Positions 15,850 through 24,018 of a stretch of 64,000 nucleotides of DNA are shown here, in pieces (position 1 is the first letter of the stretch; each line of letters opens with the position of its first letter). The notes beneath the pieces are model-generated. The model did not search any database. It was not told the DNA's origin and saw only the letters and a program-made list of their open reading frames with translations. Made by a program: the position numbers and the translations under genes. This stretch comes from Marivirga salinae (GTDB lineage: Bacteria > Bacteroidota > Bacteroidia > Cytophagales > Cyclobacteriaceae), in the NCBI RefSeq assembly GCF_030503855.1, contig NZ_CP129971.1, positions 751,501 through 815,500 of the forward strand. Direction: 5' to 3'.

Positions 15850-17706
15850 ATGAAAAAGTTAATGGATGCAATAAGAGTAAGTAGTCTGATTTTGATCAGT
15901 TCTGCTATGTTAGCCGCACAATCAATCACTATCAGCGGGAAAGTCACGGATTTCGATAGTGGCGAGGATTTACCTGGAGTAAATGTATTACTGAAAGGTA
16001 GCGCCATAGGGGTAACTACTGATTTAAATGGAGAATATTCCATCAAAGTGCCTTCTCTAAAGGGGGTATTAGTTTTTAGCTACATTGGAATGGAGAAAAA
16101 GGAAGTGCCAATTAAAGGGCGAAGTGTTATTGATGTGCAATTGCAAGCTGATGTTGCCCAATTATCTGAAGTGGTAGTCACTAGTAGTCCTGTTCGGAAT
16201 TTTTTCTCACAAAGAAAAGCGGTAAGCTATGAGGCTGAGCAAGTTTATTTCATGGAAGATGCTGAATCATCCTATCATCAGCCTAACACCGAGGATTACG
16301 AAGGTCTTGACGAAAATACTTTTCAGGAAGCTACCCAAAATCCACTGTCCACTTTTTCCATAGATGTAGATGCCGCTTCTTACTCTAATATGAGAAGATT
16401 TATTAACAATGGTCAAAATCCACCTAAAGATGCAGTGAGGATAGAGGAAATGATTAACTACTTCAATTATGACTACAAACAACCAAGTGGTCAAGATCCA
16501 TTTTCTATTAACACCGAAGTAGCGCCAGCCCCTTGGAATGAAAAACATCAACTTGTGCATATTGGATTGCAGGGTAAGGTAATTCCAACAGAAAATCTGC
16601 CTGCTTCCAATCTAGTTTTTCTCTTAGATGTGTCAGGTTCTATGTTTGCTCAAAATAAGCTGCCCTTACTGAAGTCAGGTCTTAAAATGTTGGTTGAACA
16701 GCTCCGAGAAGAGGATATGGTATCTATTGTGGTGTATGCTGGTGCCGCAGGATGTGTGCTTCCCCCTACTTCAGGCAAAGAAAAAAACAAAATCATTGAA
16801 GCGCTACAAAACTTACAGGCTGGTGGTTCTACTGCCGGTGGTGCAGGCATAGAACTGGCCTATAAAATCGCGAAAGAAAATTTCATGAAAGAAGGCAACA
16901 ACCGAATCATTTTAGCCACTGATGGCGACTTTAATGTGGGGGCGAGTTCAAATGAAGCCATGGAAGATTTGATTGAAAAGAAAAGAAAAGAAGGCGTCTT
17001 TCTTACTGTTTTAGGCTTTGGAATGGGTAACTATAAGGATTCAAAAATGGAAATATTGGCTGATAAAGGAAATGGCAATTATGCTTATATCGACAATATT
17101 TTAGAAGCGAAAAAAGTGTTAGTAAACGAATTTGGAGGGACACTCTTCACCATTGCCAAAGATGTTAAAATTCAGGTAGAGTTCAATCCTGCAAACGTTA
17201 CAGCCTATCGATTAATTGGCTACGAGAATAGAAAGCTTAATAATGAAGATTTTAATAATGATAAGAAAGATGCTGGTGAACTAGGCTCTGGTCATACTGT
17301 TACCGCTTTATATGAAATTATCCCAAAAGGTGTGGATAGTTATTTTAAACCTATTGATGATTTAAAATACCAACAAAATAAGCCTAAAATAGAAAAAGCC
17401 AGTTATGGTGATGAGCTACTTACCGTAAAATTCAGATACAAAGCTCCGAATGAAGAGGTCAGCCAGTTAATTGTTAAAACGGTAGAAAATACCATTAAAG
17501 CACTTGATAAAACGTCTGATAATTTTCGTTGGTCGGCTGCTGTAGCTATTTACGGGATGCTTTTGAAGGATTCTGATTATCTTGAAAAAGGTGATTATCA
17601 GTTAGTGGCAGATTTAGCAAAAAGTGCAAAAGGAGAAGATGAAAATGGTTATAGAATAGAATTCATCAAGCTGGTAGAATCGAGCAGTATGATGGCTAAA
17701 AATTAA
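15850..17706 (+). CDS. Surface von Willebrand factor A protein with CarboxypepD_reg domain (YfbK-like)
   Basis: A 618-residue secreted protein. I start it at ATG 15850 because MKKLMDAIRVSSLILISSAMLAAQ is a good signal peptide; the frame is open from 15736. Domain order: CarboxypepD_reg-like (about 25-105; GEDLPGVNVLLKGSAIGVTTD) ending DVAQLSEVVVTS, the vWF N-terminal extension typical of YfbK (NPLSTFSIDVDAASYSNMRR), a VWA domain with intact MIDAS DVSGSM, and a C-terminal DUF3520-like region to the end. Such proteins bind partners through a metal ion. The upstream gap to the divergent sigma gene (15588-15849) must hold both promoters. The shared module with the anti-sigma factor suggests a common envelope-stress theme. 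Confidence 0.85.
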   Translation: MKKLMDAIRVSSLILISSAMLAAQSITISGKVTDFDSGEDLPGVNVLLKGSAIGVTTDLNGEYSIKVPSLKGVLVFSYIGMEKKEVPIKGRSVIDVQLQADVAQLSEVVVTSSPVRNFFSQRKAVSYEAEQVYFMEDAESSYHQPNTEDYEGLDENTFQEATQNPLSTFSIDVDAASYSNMRRFINNGQNPPKDAVRIEEMINYFNYDYKQPSGQDPFSINTEVAPAPWNEKHQLVHIGLQGKVIPTENLPASNLVFLLDVSGSMFAQNKLPLLKSGLKMLVEQLREEDMVSIVVYAGAAGCVLPPTSGKEKNKIIEALQNLQAGGSTAGGAGIELAYKIAKENFMKEGNNRIILATDGDFNVGASSNEAMEDLIEKKRKEGVFLTVLGFGMGNYKDSKMEILADKGNGNYAYIDNILEAKKVLVNEFGGTLFTIAKDVKIQVEFNPANVTAYRLIGYENRKLNNEDFNNDKKDAGELGSGHTVTALYEIIPKGVDSYFKPIDDLKYQQNKPKIEKASYGDELLTVKFRYKAPNEEVSQLIVKTVENTIKALDKTSDNFRWSAAVAIYGMLLKDSDYLEKGDYQLVADLAKSAKGEDENGYRIEFIKLVESSSMMAKN

Positions 17707-17761
17707 TTCTTAGTTGTTAATATTTTAAAATTTGTATTGGTTGCTATATATTGGGTGCATT

Positions 17762-17807
17762 GTAGAGACGCGATGAATTGTGGAGACGCCATGCATGGCG
17801 TCTCTGT
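17762..17807. repeat. REP element, intergenic copy
   Basis: GTAGAGACGCGATGAATTG is followed by the perfect palindrome GAGACGCCATG/CATGGCGTCTC (17783-17804). It has the same layout as the copies at 5385 and 13558. It lies between the vWA gene and the promoter of the PLP enzyme. Confidence 0.85.
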
Positions 17808-17819
17808 AAACCCCCAATT

Positions 17820-17849
17820 TTTGCATTCCCCCTTATTGTTTTACTTTTG
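17820..17849 (+). promoter_or_regulatory. Candidate promoter of the PLP enzyme gene
   Basis: TTTG (17820-17823) and TACTTTTG (17842-17849) are separated by 18 nt, close to the Bacteroidota TTTG/TAnnTTTG consensus. Transcription would start near 17855, about 75 nt before the ATG. Confidence 0.5.
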
Positions 17850-17928
17850 TGCACCACAAAACAAATTAGCACAACATCTATTTATATAACGAGTATTATA
17901 CGGAAACGCCCAAAAACAAAAGAAGATA

Positions 17929-19773
17929 ATGAACGATAGCAAAACCCTGAATTATATAGAAAATGTAGTAAAAAATGTACCCTCTGATTGGTTGAAACTC
18001 ACCACCCATAGATTGGATATTTATAAGGAAGATTTAGCCAAAACAGAATTTTTGGAGCGTTTTGAAAAGCTATATGCTCAGGAGAATGCAGATTATTCTA
18101 AGCTCAGTGAGCTGCCTACTGCTTATGACTATATTCGATTAGGGCATCCTTTATCTTCCGTTTTGGAATGGACAATTGCTAAATTCAATAATCTTAAAGC
18201 GGATCAAGTCATCAGTTTTTCATCCCGAACAGTTCCCGTTTTGGCGGTATTACGAAAAAATCTGTTTGATAAAAAGAACACGCTAATTGCTTATACAGGT
18301 GAATTACCTGCTTATTTTGATTTGGAAACTGTAAAGTCTGTTTACAACTATAATTTTGAATTAAAGCAAGTTGAAGATATAGAAGACATTTCTGCATTTG
18401 ACGGCAGTACTATTTTTATTTCACAAAAGGATGAAATAGGAAAAGTAACACTCAACGAAAATATTGACTTCTATCTTAGCATCCATAGCCAATTAGGAAG
18501 TATTTTATTGGTGAATGGAGAACAAAGTGAGGCTTACGTTTCTGCAATTCAGCATGTGAGAAGAAGAGAAACAATAAGCATGACACCTCAAAATTGTTAT
18601 GCTGCTTTGCAATTATTGCAAGGACAAACACCAACCAAACAAGACACAACTAAATTCGAGGCTGATAAATCTTCTGTTTTAGAATCCATTAAAAAAATCA
18701 CCGCTGCGGACACAAAAGCTTTACTAGGAAATTGTGGGCTTTCAGTTCAATATGCCATTATGATGGGCTTAGTGGAAGAAGCGATAGAAAAACATCCAGG
18801 AAAAGAAATTAAGATTATTGTACCGCCTAATTGCTATGGTGGAACAAACGACCAAGCCAGAAGAGTAGCGGCATGTATTCCTAATGTGGAAATCTTAGAC
18901 CTTCCAGTAGATGGCGATAATGATATGGTGCAAAGTACTGATAAAGTATTAGATCGTGTAGCACAAGAAAGTGCTATCCCTTATATCATTGCAGAAATTC
19001 CAACAAACCCAAGAGTAGAGGTTCCGGATATGGAGAAATTAAGAGCGGCACTTAGTAAAGAGCGAAAAACTCCAACTGGCGAGAATGCCATTGATCCGGT
19101 TTTCATTTTAGACCAAACTTTTTGTCCAAACATACAATTTCTAAGTGAAGAAGGGATACTTTCTGAAATTCGTGTTATTTCTTATGTGAGTGGATCTAAG
19201 TTCCCAAGCGGTGGAAAATGTACGGCAGGTTATGTTTCATCCAATCAAAAAGCAGCCGACTTGATGGGAAATATAGAAAAGCATCTGATCCTTTGCGATA
19301 ATGAGGCTACCGATTTGCAAACTGAAATATTAGCTGAACAATTGCCTTCCATGAACCAAAGAATTGCTGATGCTTATAAAAATACTAGGGAATTTGTAAA
19401 TCACATCAAGGAAGTTTTACCAACAGCCAAAATCAATTTCGTTTCAGAAGAATTAGCAGAACAGGATTTTACTCCTTCAGTCTTTTCTTTAGATCTTCCT
19501 ACCAAAGGGAATACAGATGAAGAAAGAGAAAACTATAAGAGAGCTTTAAATCTAAAATTGATCAATATGATGATTACTGAAATCCCTGAGGAAAGTAAAT
19601 ATTGTGTGAGTTATGGTCAGCTAAAAGGCTGTTACTGGACGATTCCTGCAACTTCCACACAAGGAACTACCAAAGAATCAGATAAGGATTATATTGCTAG
19701 GGTTTCAGTATCTCCTGATTTGGATTTGGAGCATCATAAGAAAGTATTCTCGGATTTTGTGGAGAGTATTTAA
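17929..19773 (+). CDS. PLP-dependent enzyme related to the Cys/Met metabolism family
   Basis: A 614-residue cytoplasmic protein. The C-terminal two thirds resemble fold-type I PLP enzymes of the cystathionine gamma-synthase group: GNCGLSVQYAIMMGL (cofactor-phosphate region), IIAEIPTNPRVEVPD, FILDQTFCPN (cofactor Asp) and SYVSGSKFPSGGKCTAGY with the probable Schiff-base Lys424. The N-terminal 220 residues are an extension not found in standard 380-400 residue members. Reaction and substrate are unknown; gamma- or beta-elimination or replacement on sulfur amino acids is the family norm. It is monocistronic behind its own promoter. A hairpin-rich repeat follows it. Confidence 0.7.
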   Translation: MNDSKTLNYIENVVKNVPSDWLKLTTHRLDIYKEDLAKTEFLERFEKLYAQENADYSKLSELPTAYDYIRLGHPLSSVLEWTIAKFNNLKADQVISFSSRTVPVLAVLRKNLFDKKNTLIAYTGELPAYFDLETVKSVYNYNFELKQVEDIEDISAFDGSTIFISQKDEIGKVTLNENIDFYLSIHSQLGSILLVNGEQSEAYVSAIQHVRRRETISMTPQNCYAALQLLQGQTPTKQDTTKFEADKSSVLESIKKITAADTKALLGNCGLSVQYAIMMGLVEEAIEKHPGKEIKIIVPPNCYGGTNDQARRVAACIPNVEILDLPVDGDNDMVQSTDKVLDRVAQESAIPYIIAEIPTNPRVEVPDMEKLRAALSKERKTPTGENAIDPVFILDQTFCPNIQFLSEEGILSEIRVISYVSGSKFPSGGKCTAGYVSSNQKAADLMGNIEKHLILCDNEATDLQTEILAEQLPSMNQRIADAYKNTREFVNHIKEVLPTAKINFVSEELAEQDFTPSVFSLDLPTKGNTDEERENYKRALNLKLINMMITEIPEESKYCVSYGQLKGCYWTIPATSTQGTTKESDKDYIARVSVSPDLDLEHHKKVFSDFVESI

Positions 19774-19842
19774 AATCGAGTGTGAATGCAACACTCCCCA
19801 CAGACTCAAATTTCTTATGTGAAGTAAATTCGCTTTAAGATT

Positions 19843-19988
19843 TTTTCGCTTTAGCGAAAAACCTTTTGTTTTCTTTTGAATCTTTTGTGGTTAAAAAAGA
19901 ATGTTTGTTAATATGTAACAACGTTATCAAATTTCCACCACAAAAGATACAATAGAACACAAAGAAAAATAACCTTGGTTATTTTTTT
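19843..19988. repeat. 145-bp structured repeat, copy A
   Basis: One of three copies of the same element (others at 48441 and 63108). It opens with the hairpin TTTTCGC-TTTA-GCGAAAA, then a left arm containing TTTTCTTTTG and CTTTTGTGGTT, a variable middle of about 40 nt, a right arm starting CCACCACAAAAG that pairs with the left arm, and ends with AATAACC-TT-GGTTATT. No ORF is present. The rest of the 19774-20185 gap shows no gene. Confidence 0.85.
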
Positions 19989-20185
19989 AGAATATAGCGA
20001 ACGAAATGCTTCAAAGTTTAACTAAATATCATAGAGTCTTAAGAGGGGGGCGCGGACTTTCTATTGCATTTTAAATTGATGTATTTCAGTTATCAAAATT
20101 TTGCAATAGGTATAAAGAAGAACAGTAGTGAAATTTATTATTTGCTGCTTATCTAAATCTGTGCCTTTCCCCGCCAGTTGTTGGG

Positions 20186-20345
20186 TTAGGGGGCTTCTAA
20201 AACTGAAACTGCATTACTCGTTCCCGAACCACTAATATTTACCACTAAGCCTGTTTGGACATTTTTCAATTGTTTTGCCCAGGCTTTTGCATCAGTTGTT
20301 TGTAGAAGTAGGCATTCATTCCAACTACTGTTTCTCTGCGGGTTA
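20186..20345 (-). pseudogene. Decayed copy of the thiolase 3' end
   Basis: The last 25 codons read QTGLVVNIxGSGTSNAVS and match the end of the thiolase at 21869-23056. Just upstream, another frame reads VGMNAYFYKQLMQ, matching VGMHAYIYKQLMQ of the same protein, so a frameshift lies between them. DNA similarity ends near 20345. The fragment has the same orientation as the intact gene, and the tlpA-like gene lies between them. The open frame that extends to 20383 is only the accidental part around it. Confidence 0.85.
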
Positions 20346-20427
20346 TTAAATCCTAAGAGGAATAGAGACTGGTAGAAAGCCATTTAGCCTAGTAAAAGTA
20401 TAAATACTGAAATTTTAAAATCTAATA

Positions 20428-21783
20428 CTAATTTAATAATCTATCTAAAAGCTTTCTGGTTTTCTGGAAGGAAGGCCTTGGTGCTTCAGGGTCAACGATC
20501 TTACCATCAGGATCTATCAAGATGAAACGCGGAATAGAATTGACTGCATAGGCATCCATAAATTCACTATCGAAGGACTTATCAGCAAAGAGTTGCAGTC
20601 CTCCAAGTTCTTTCTCCGCTACCATCTTTTTCCATTTATTTTTCGCACTCTCTTTATCAACAGAGATACTTACAAAAACCACATTCTTATCATGATAAAG
20701 TTCTTCCAATTTCTTCAGGTAGGGTATTTGTTTGATGCAAGGTCCGCACCAGGTAGCCCAAACATCGATGTATACGTATTTTCCTTTTAGATCGCTCAAA
20801 CTAACGGTTTTGCCATCCACGGTTTGGTAATTGAATTCTGGAGAAATATCACCTTTAGTTAAGCCTTTAGCACTCATTACTTCTTGGTATCTTTTTTCTG
20901 CCGCATCAATAAAAGGTTGGTGCGTAGTAACTCGTTTGATAAGATCGAGATAATCTTTAGCGCGATCTTCACTGGAAGAGATCTTTGAATAAAACCCGTT
21001 TACCAAACTAATAAGTACAGCTTGTGAAGACACTTGGCTCAAAACAGCCAACATCCCATCTACATCAGGGGCAGCCGCAATACGATCGCTCCAAACTGAG
21101 TTCACCAAATAACGGTAATATGGCTGTTTCTTGTATTGCTCCTCATCTCCTAAATCTACAGAACTAATGGGCGCATAAAAATCATCTGATGGTGAAATCT
21201 CCTCCCCAAGGTAGAATTTGTAGCTGGTCTTATAATTCTGAATATTTAACAAGCGATTATACTCTAAAGCCCTTTTTTCTGCATTTCTAAAGAATTCTTG
21301 CACATCATAGGTTGCCAGCGAAGCCTCATGTTTGGTTTTAACATTTTTGAGGTTTTGAAGGTAATCCGTCTCAGACACCTTATAAAAAGCTTCCAGGTCT
21401 TTAGTGAGTTCTGCTTGGACTTTCGATTTATTAGCCAAGTAATTATTCCGATTCGCACCCTTTCCTTCAAAAGTGAGGGTGCTTTCAAAGTGATTAGCAT
21501 CGAAGCTGATGTGTAATTCATCTTTAGGATAGAGATAAACATATGTTGAATTACGACCATAGTCAAGAGAATAATATCCATCATATTCTAACTTGAAAGA
21601 CGTCCTGAAATGGCCTTTGTCATCTAGTTCTGCTGAGGCAATTTTTTGATTATTAAGGTCTGTGATAGCAATAGTGGTCGCAGATTGGTTTTGCACTGCA
21701 CCAGTAATCACTACTTTACCAGATTTAGCCATTAGTGAAAAACTGATAATCAGGGCAAAAAATGTACAAATGATCTTTTTCAT
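20428..21783 (-). CDS. TlpA-like thiol-disulfide oxidoreductase
   Basis: A 451-residue exported protein. I start at ATG 21783 (MKKIICTFFALIISFSLMAKS is a signal peptide); an upstream in-frame extension to 21918 adds 45 unlikely residues. Residues about 20-110 form a DUF4369-like beta domain (VVITGAVQNQSATTIAI), the middle is helical, and the last 140 residues are a thioredoxin fold with the redox motif WATWCGPCIKQIPYL and the cis-Pro region AVNSIPRFILIDPDG. Such proteins reduce disulfides of periplasmic or membrane proteins. The gene is bracketed by the intact thiolase 3' end and its decayed copy, which form direct repeats about 1.68 kb apart. Confidence 0.88.
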   Translation of the reverse strand: MKKIICTFFALIISFSLMAKSGKVVITGAVQNQSATTIAITDLNNQKIASAELDDKGHFRTSFKLEYDGYYSLDYGRNSTYVYLYPKDELHISFDANHFESTLTFEGKGANRNNYLANKSKVQAELTKDLEAFYKVSETDYLQNLKNVKTKHEASLATYDVQEFFRNAEKRALEYNRLLNIQNYKTSYKFYLGEEISPSDDFYAPISSVDLGDEEQYKKQPYYRYLVNSVWSDRIAAAPDVDGMLAVLSQVSSQAVLISLVNGFYSKISSSEDRAKDYLDLIKRVTTHQPFIDAAEKRYQEVMSAKGLTKGDISPEFNYQTVDGKTVSLSDLKGKYVYIDVWATWCGPCIKQIPYLKKLEELYHDKNVVFVSISVDKESAKNKWKKMVAEKELGGLQLFADKSFDSEFMDAYAVNSIPRFILIDPDGKIVDPEAPRPSFQKTRKLLDRLLN

Positions 21784-21868
21784 TGGGACGAAATTAAATA
21801 AACTTAAGAAAGATTTAGAAAGTTGGAGATTAAAAATCATGGCCATGTGTTTTATCTTTTGGGTGAAA

Positions 21869-23056
21869 CTAAAAGGATTCCAAAACCGAAACCGCATTAC
21901 TCGTTCCCGAACCACCAATATTTACCACTAAGCCTGTTTGGGCATCTTTTATTTGATGTCCCCAGGCTTGTTGCATCAATTGTTTGTAGATGTAAGCATG
22001 CATCCCAACTCCCGTTGCACCAATAGGGTGGCCCTTGGCTTTTAATCCGCCAGATACGTTTACAGGCAATGCTCCATCTTTATAGACTTTACCATTTTCC
22101 AAGGCTTCAAACTCACGTCCTGCAGGAGCAATTCCCATAGCACTGTATAATAAAAGCTCTGTTATGGTAAAGCAATCATGCACTTCTGCCAGACTAATAT
22201 CTTCAATGGAAAGACCAGCTCCTTTTAAGGCTTTATCCACTGCAAAAGCTGCTCCTTCCAGAAAATAGTCGGATTTATTCTTCCCGAAACTATCCAAATA
22301 ATCTGCTGCACTGTAGAAACTTTTGATGGCTACAGATTTTCTACTACTTAAACTGGCATCTTCCAGCACCAAAGCCGCAGATCCATCTGAAACCAATGAA
22401 CAATCATGTAATCGAAGTGGCTGATATATCATCGGGTTTTTTTCATTAGGCAATGAAAGTATATCTTCTGCTGATTTAGCTTTTTGTAATTGAGCCAATG
22501 GGTTTTCCGCAGCATTGGTATAAGCTTTAGCAGAAATTTGAGCTAACCAAGGTCGGAGTTGTTCTTCTGAATAATTGTATTTTTTCATCCAGCCTTTAGC
22601 CAAATCCGCAAACATGCAGGGAGCTGTTACCGATTTACTTCCTTCTTCCGGCCAGTAAGTGGCAAGGGCTAGAGCTTCTGTGACTCCAGCAATATCCAAA
22701 TCCGTCATTTTTTCTAAACCGACCACTAAAACACGCTTCATCATGCCTGATTTTATCGCCATAATCGCCATATGAATAGCAGAAGAACCAGATGAACAAG
22801 CTGTTTCAGTTCTGTACATCGGCTTGTGACGCAATTCAGGAATAGCATTCACGCCATATGAAGCAATATTTTCTTGCTGGTTGAAAGCTCCTCCACTGTA
22901 ATTTCCAACAAACACGCCATCAATAGCTTTTGCTTCAATTTCTGCATCTTGCAAAGCACCTTTAGCCGCTTTTTCATAAAGTGTGTATAAAGTCTCGTCT
23001 TCTAATCTGCCAAATGAAGAATGATAAGCCCCGATTATATTTACTCCTAAATCCAT
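21869..23056 (-). CDS. Thiolase-family acyl-CoA acetyltransferase (SCP-x-like)
   Basis: A 395-residue thiolase. The nucleophilic Cys87 lies in TETACSSGSSAIHMA, the second His in AEVHDCFTITELL and the third in LKAKGHPIGATGVGM; the C-terminal glycine loop is NIGGSGTSNAV. The HDCF motif and the lack of a second CxG cysteine motif place it with the SCP-x/lipid-transfer type rather than classical FadA, so the role may be lipid or sterol-like acyl chain processing. The ATG is at 23056. A frameshifted partial copy of its 3' end lies 1.5 kb downstream. Confidence 0.85.
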   Translation of the reverse strand: MDLGVNIIGAYHSSFGRLEDETLYTLYEKAAKGALQDAEIEAKAIDGVFVGNYSGGAFNQQENIASYGVNAIPELRHKPMYRTETACSSGSSAIHMAIMAIKSGMMKRVLVVGLEKMTDLDIAGVTEALALATYWPEEGSKSVTAPCMFADLAKGWMKKYNYSEEQLRPWLAQISAKAYTNAAENPLAQLQKAKSAEDILSLPNEKNPMIYQPLRLHDCSLVSDGSAALVLEDASLSSRKSVAIKSFYSAADYLDSFGKNKSDYFLEGAAFAVDKALKGAGLSIEDISLAEVHDCFTITELLLYSAMGIAPAGREFEALENGKVYKDGALPVNVSGGLKAKGHPIGATGVGMHAYIYKQLMQQAWGHQIKDAQTGLVVNIGGSGTSNAVSVLESF

Positions 23057-23222
23057 TTCTTTTTCTTTTGTGTTAAGTTAATAAAAGTGAGGAATAAAAA
23101 TTGACTGATTGAGTCAATATTAAATGGATTAATTCTGCAATCAGTCCGCTAGTTCTTATAAACTCAATCAGTGGGACATAATCACTTTAAACCAAGCAGT
23201 TTCAATTCACGTAAATTAATAT

Positions 23223-23230
23223 TATATTTG
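23223..23230 (+). promoter_or_regulatory. Candidate -7 box of the toxin-antitoxin operon
   Basis: TATATTTG fits TAnnTTTG and lies 18 nt before the antitoxin ATG at 23249. No clear -33 box. A short leader is expected. Confidence 0.45.
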
Positions 23231-23248
23231 TACGTAAAGATTTATATT

Positions 23249-23494
23249 ATGGACAAAAAACTCACCTTAAGTTTGAATGATAAAATTATTGAGACCGCTA
23301 AAATTTATGCGAAGTCTAATAATACGAGTCTTTCTAAATTAATTGAAGCTTATTTAAGTACTTTGACAAAAAGTACTGCAAAAGAAAAGGAGATTACGCC
23401 TTTGGTTAAAAGCCTAAGTGGGGTTATTTCTTTAGAAGATGATTTTGACGTTAAAGATTCTTATGCTCAATATTTAATAGAGAAGTATAAATGA
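23249..23494 (+). CDS. Antitoxin (DUF6364-like) of a PIN toxin pair
   Basis: An 81-residue protein starting at ATG 23249 (MDKKLTLSLNDKIIETAKIY); the longer frame from 23171 is unlikely because the promoter box would lie inside it. The N-terminal half has a ribbon-helix-helix look (LTLSLNDKIIETAKIYAKSNNTSLSKLI), suited to DNA binding as a dimer. The acidic C-terminus (DFDVKDSYAQYLIEKYK) would wrap the toxin. It overlaps the PIN toxin gene by 4 nt (ATGA), the usual order of antitoxin first. It probably represses its own promoter (inference). Confidence 0.8.
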   Translation: MDKKLTLSLNDKIIETAKIYAKSNNTSLSKLIEAYLSTLTKSTAKEKEITPLVKSLSGVISLEDDFDVKDSYAQYLIEKYK

Positions 23495-23910
23495 CAAGCC
23501 TACTGATTGACACGAATATTATAATTGATTTATTGGCTAAAAGAAAAGAGTTTTACAATGATGCAGCAGAACTATTTTCTTTGTCTGATAGGAAAGAATT
23601 GAACCTAGCTATATCATCTTTGACATTCGCCAACACGAATTATATCCTCAGTAAATTAAAATCAGCAAAGGAAGCAAGAGCAATTCTTAGGAAGTTTAAG
23701 GTTTTGGTAGAGGTTGTTAGTTTAGATGATAAAATAACCGAGCTTGCTTTAAGTGATGAAAGCTTTCCTGATTTTGAAGATGGATTACAGTATTATTCTG
23801 CAATTGAAAATCAAGTAGATATAATTATCAGTAGAAATAAGAAAGATTTTAAAAATTCAAAATTGCCGGTTTTAACAGCAAAGGAATTTTTGGCAAGAGC
23901 TAATTTTTAA
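23491..23910 (+). CDS. PIN-domain toxin (VapC-like)
   Basis: A 139-residue PIN-domain protein. The acidic cluster that binds Mg2+ is visible: Asp7 in LLIDTNIIIDLL, an acidic site in FPDFEDGLQYYSA and Asp in VDIIISRNKKDF. Length and motif order fit VapC toxins, which are RNases that cut tRNA or rRNA. The start codon overlaps the antitoxin stop, so the two are translationally coupled. The cellular target cannot be read from the sequence. Confidence 0.88.
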   Translation: MTSLLIDTNIIIDLLAKRKEFYNDAAELFSLSDRKELNLAISSLTFANTNYILSKLKSAKEARAILRKFKVLVEVVSLDDKITELALSDESFPDFEDGLQYYSAIENQVDIIISRNKKDFKNSKLPVLTAKEFLARANF

Positions 23911-24018
23911 TAATTACTTATATATTCATCATTAAAATCCCCCAATAAAATCCAATCCCCCACTCTTCCGTTAGGATATAGCTGAGGTTGTCACTAAAAT
24001 TGTGCTTTAGAAATTAAT

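Noticed and set aside
4710..17807. A complete transposon carrying uvrA-like and sensor genes
   Set aside because: The REP copies are short palindromes, not terminal repeats, and the genes between them face both ways with no shared boundary.
20186..20383. 65-residue ORF as a small gene
   Set aside because: Its C-terminal half matches the thiolase end and an adjacent frame carries the preceding part, so it is a frameshifted remnant.
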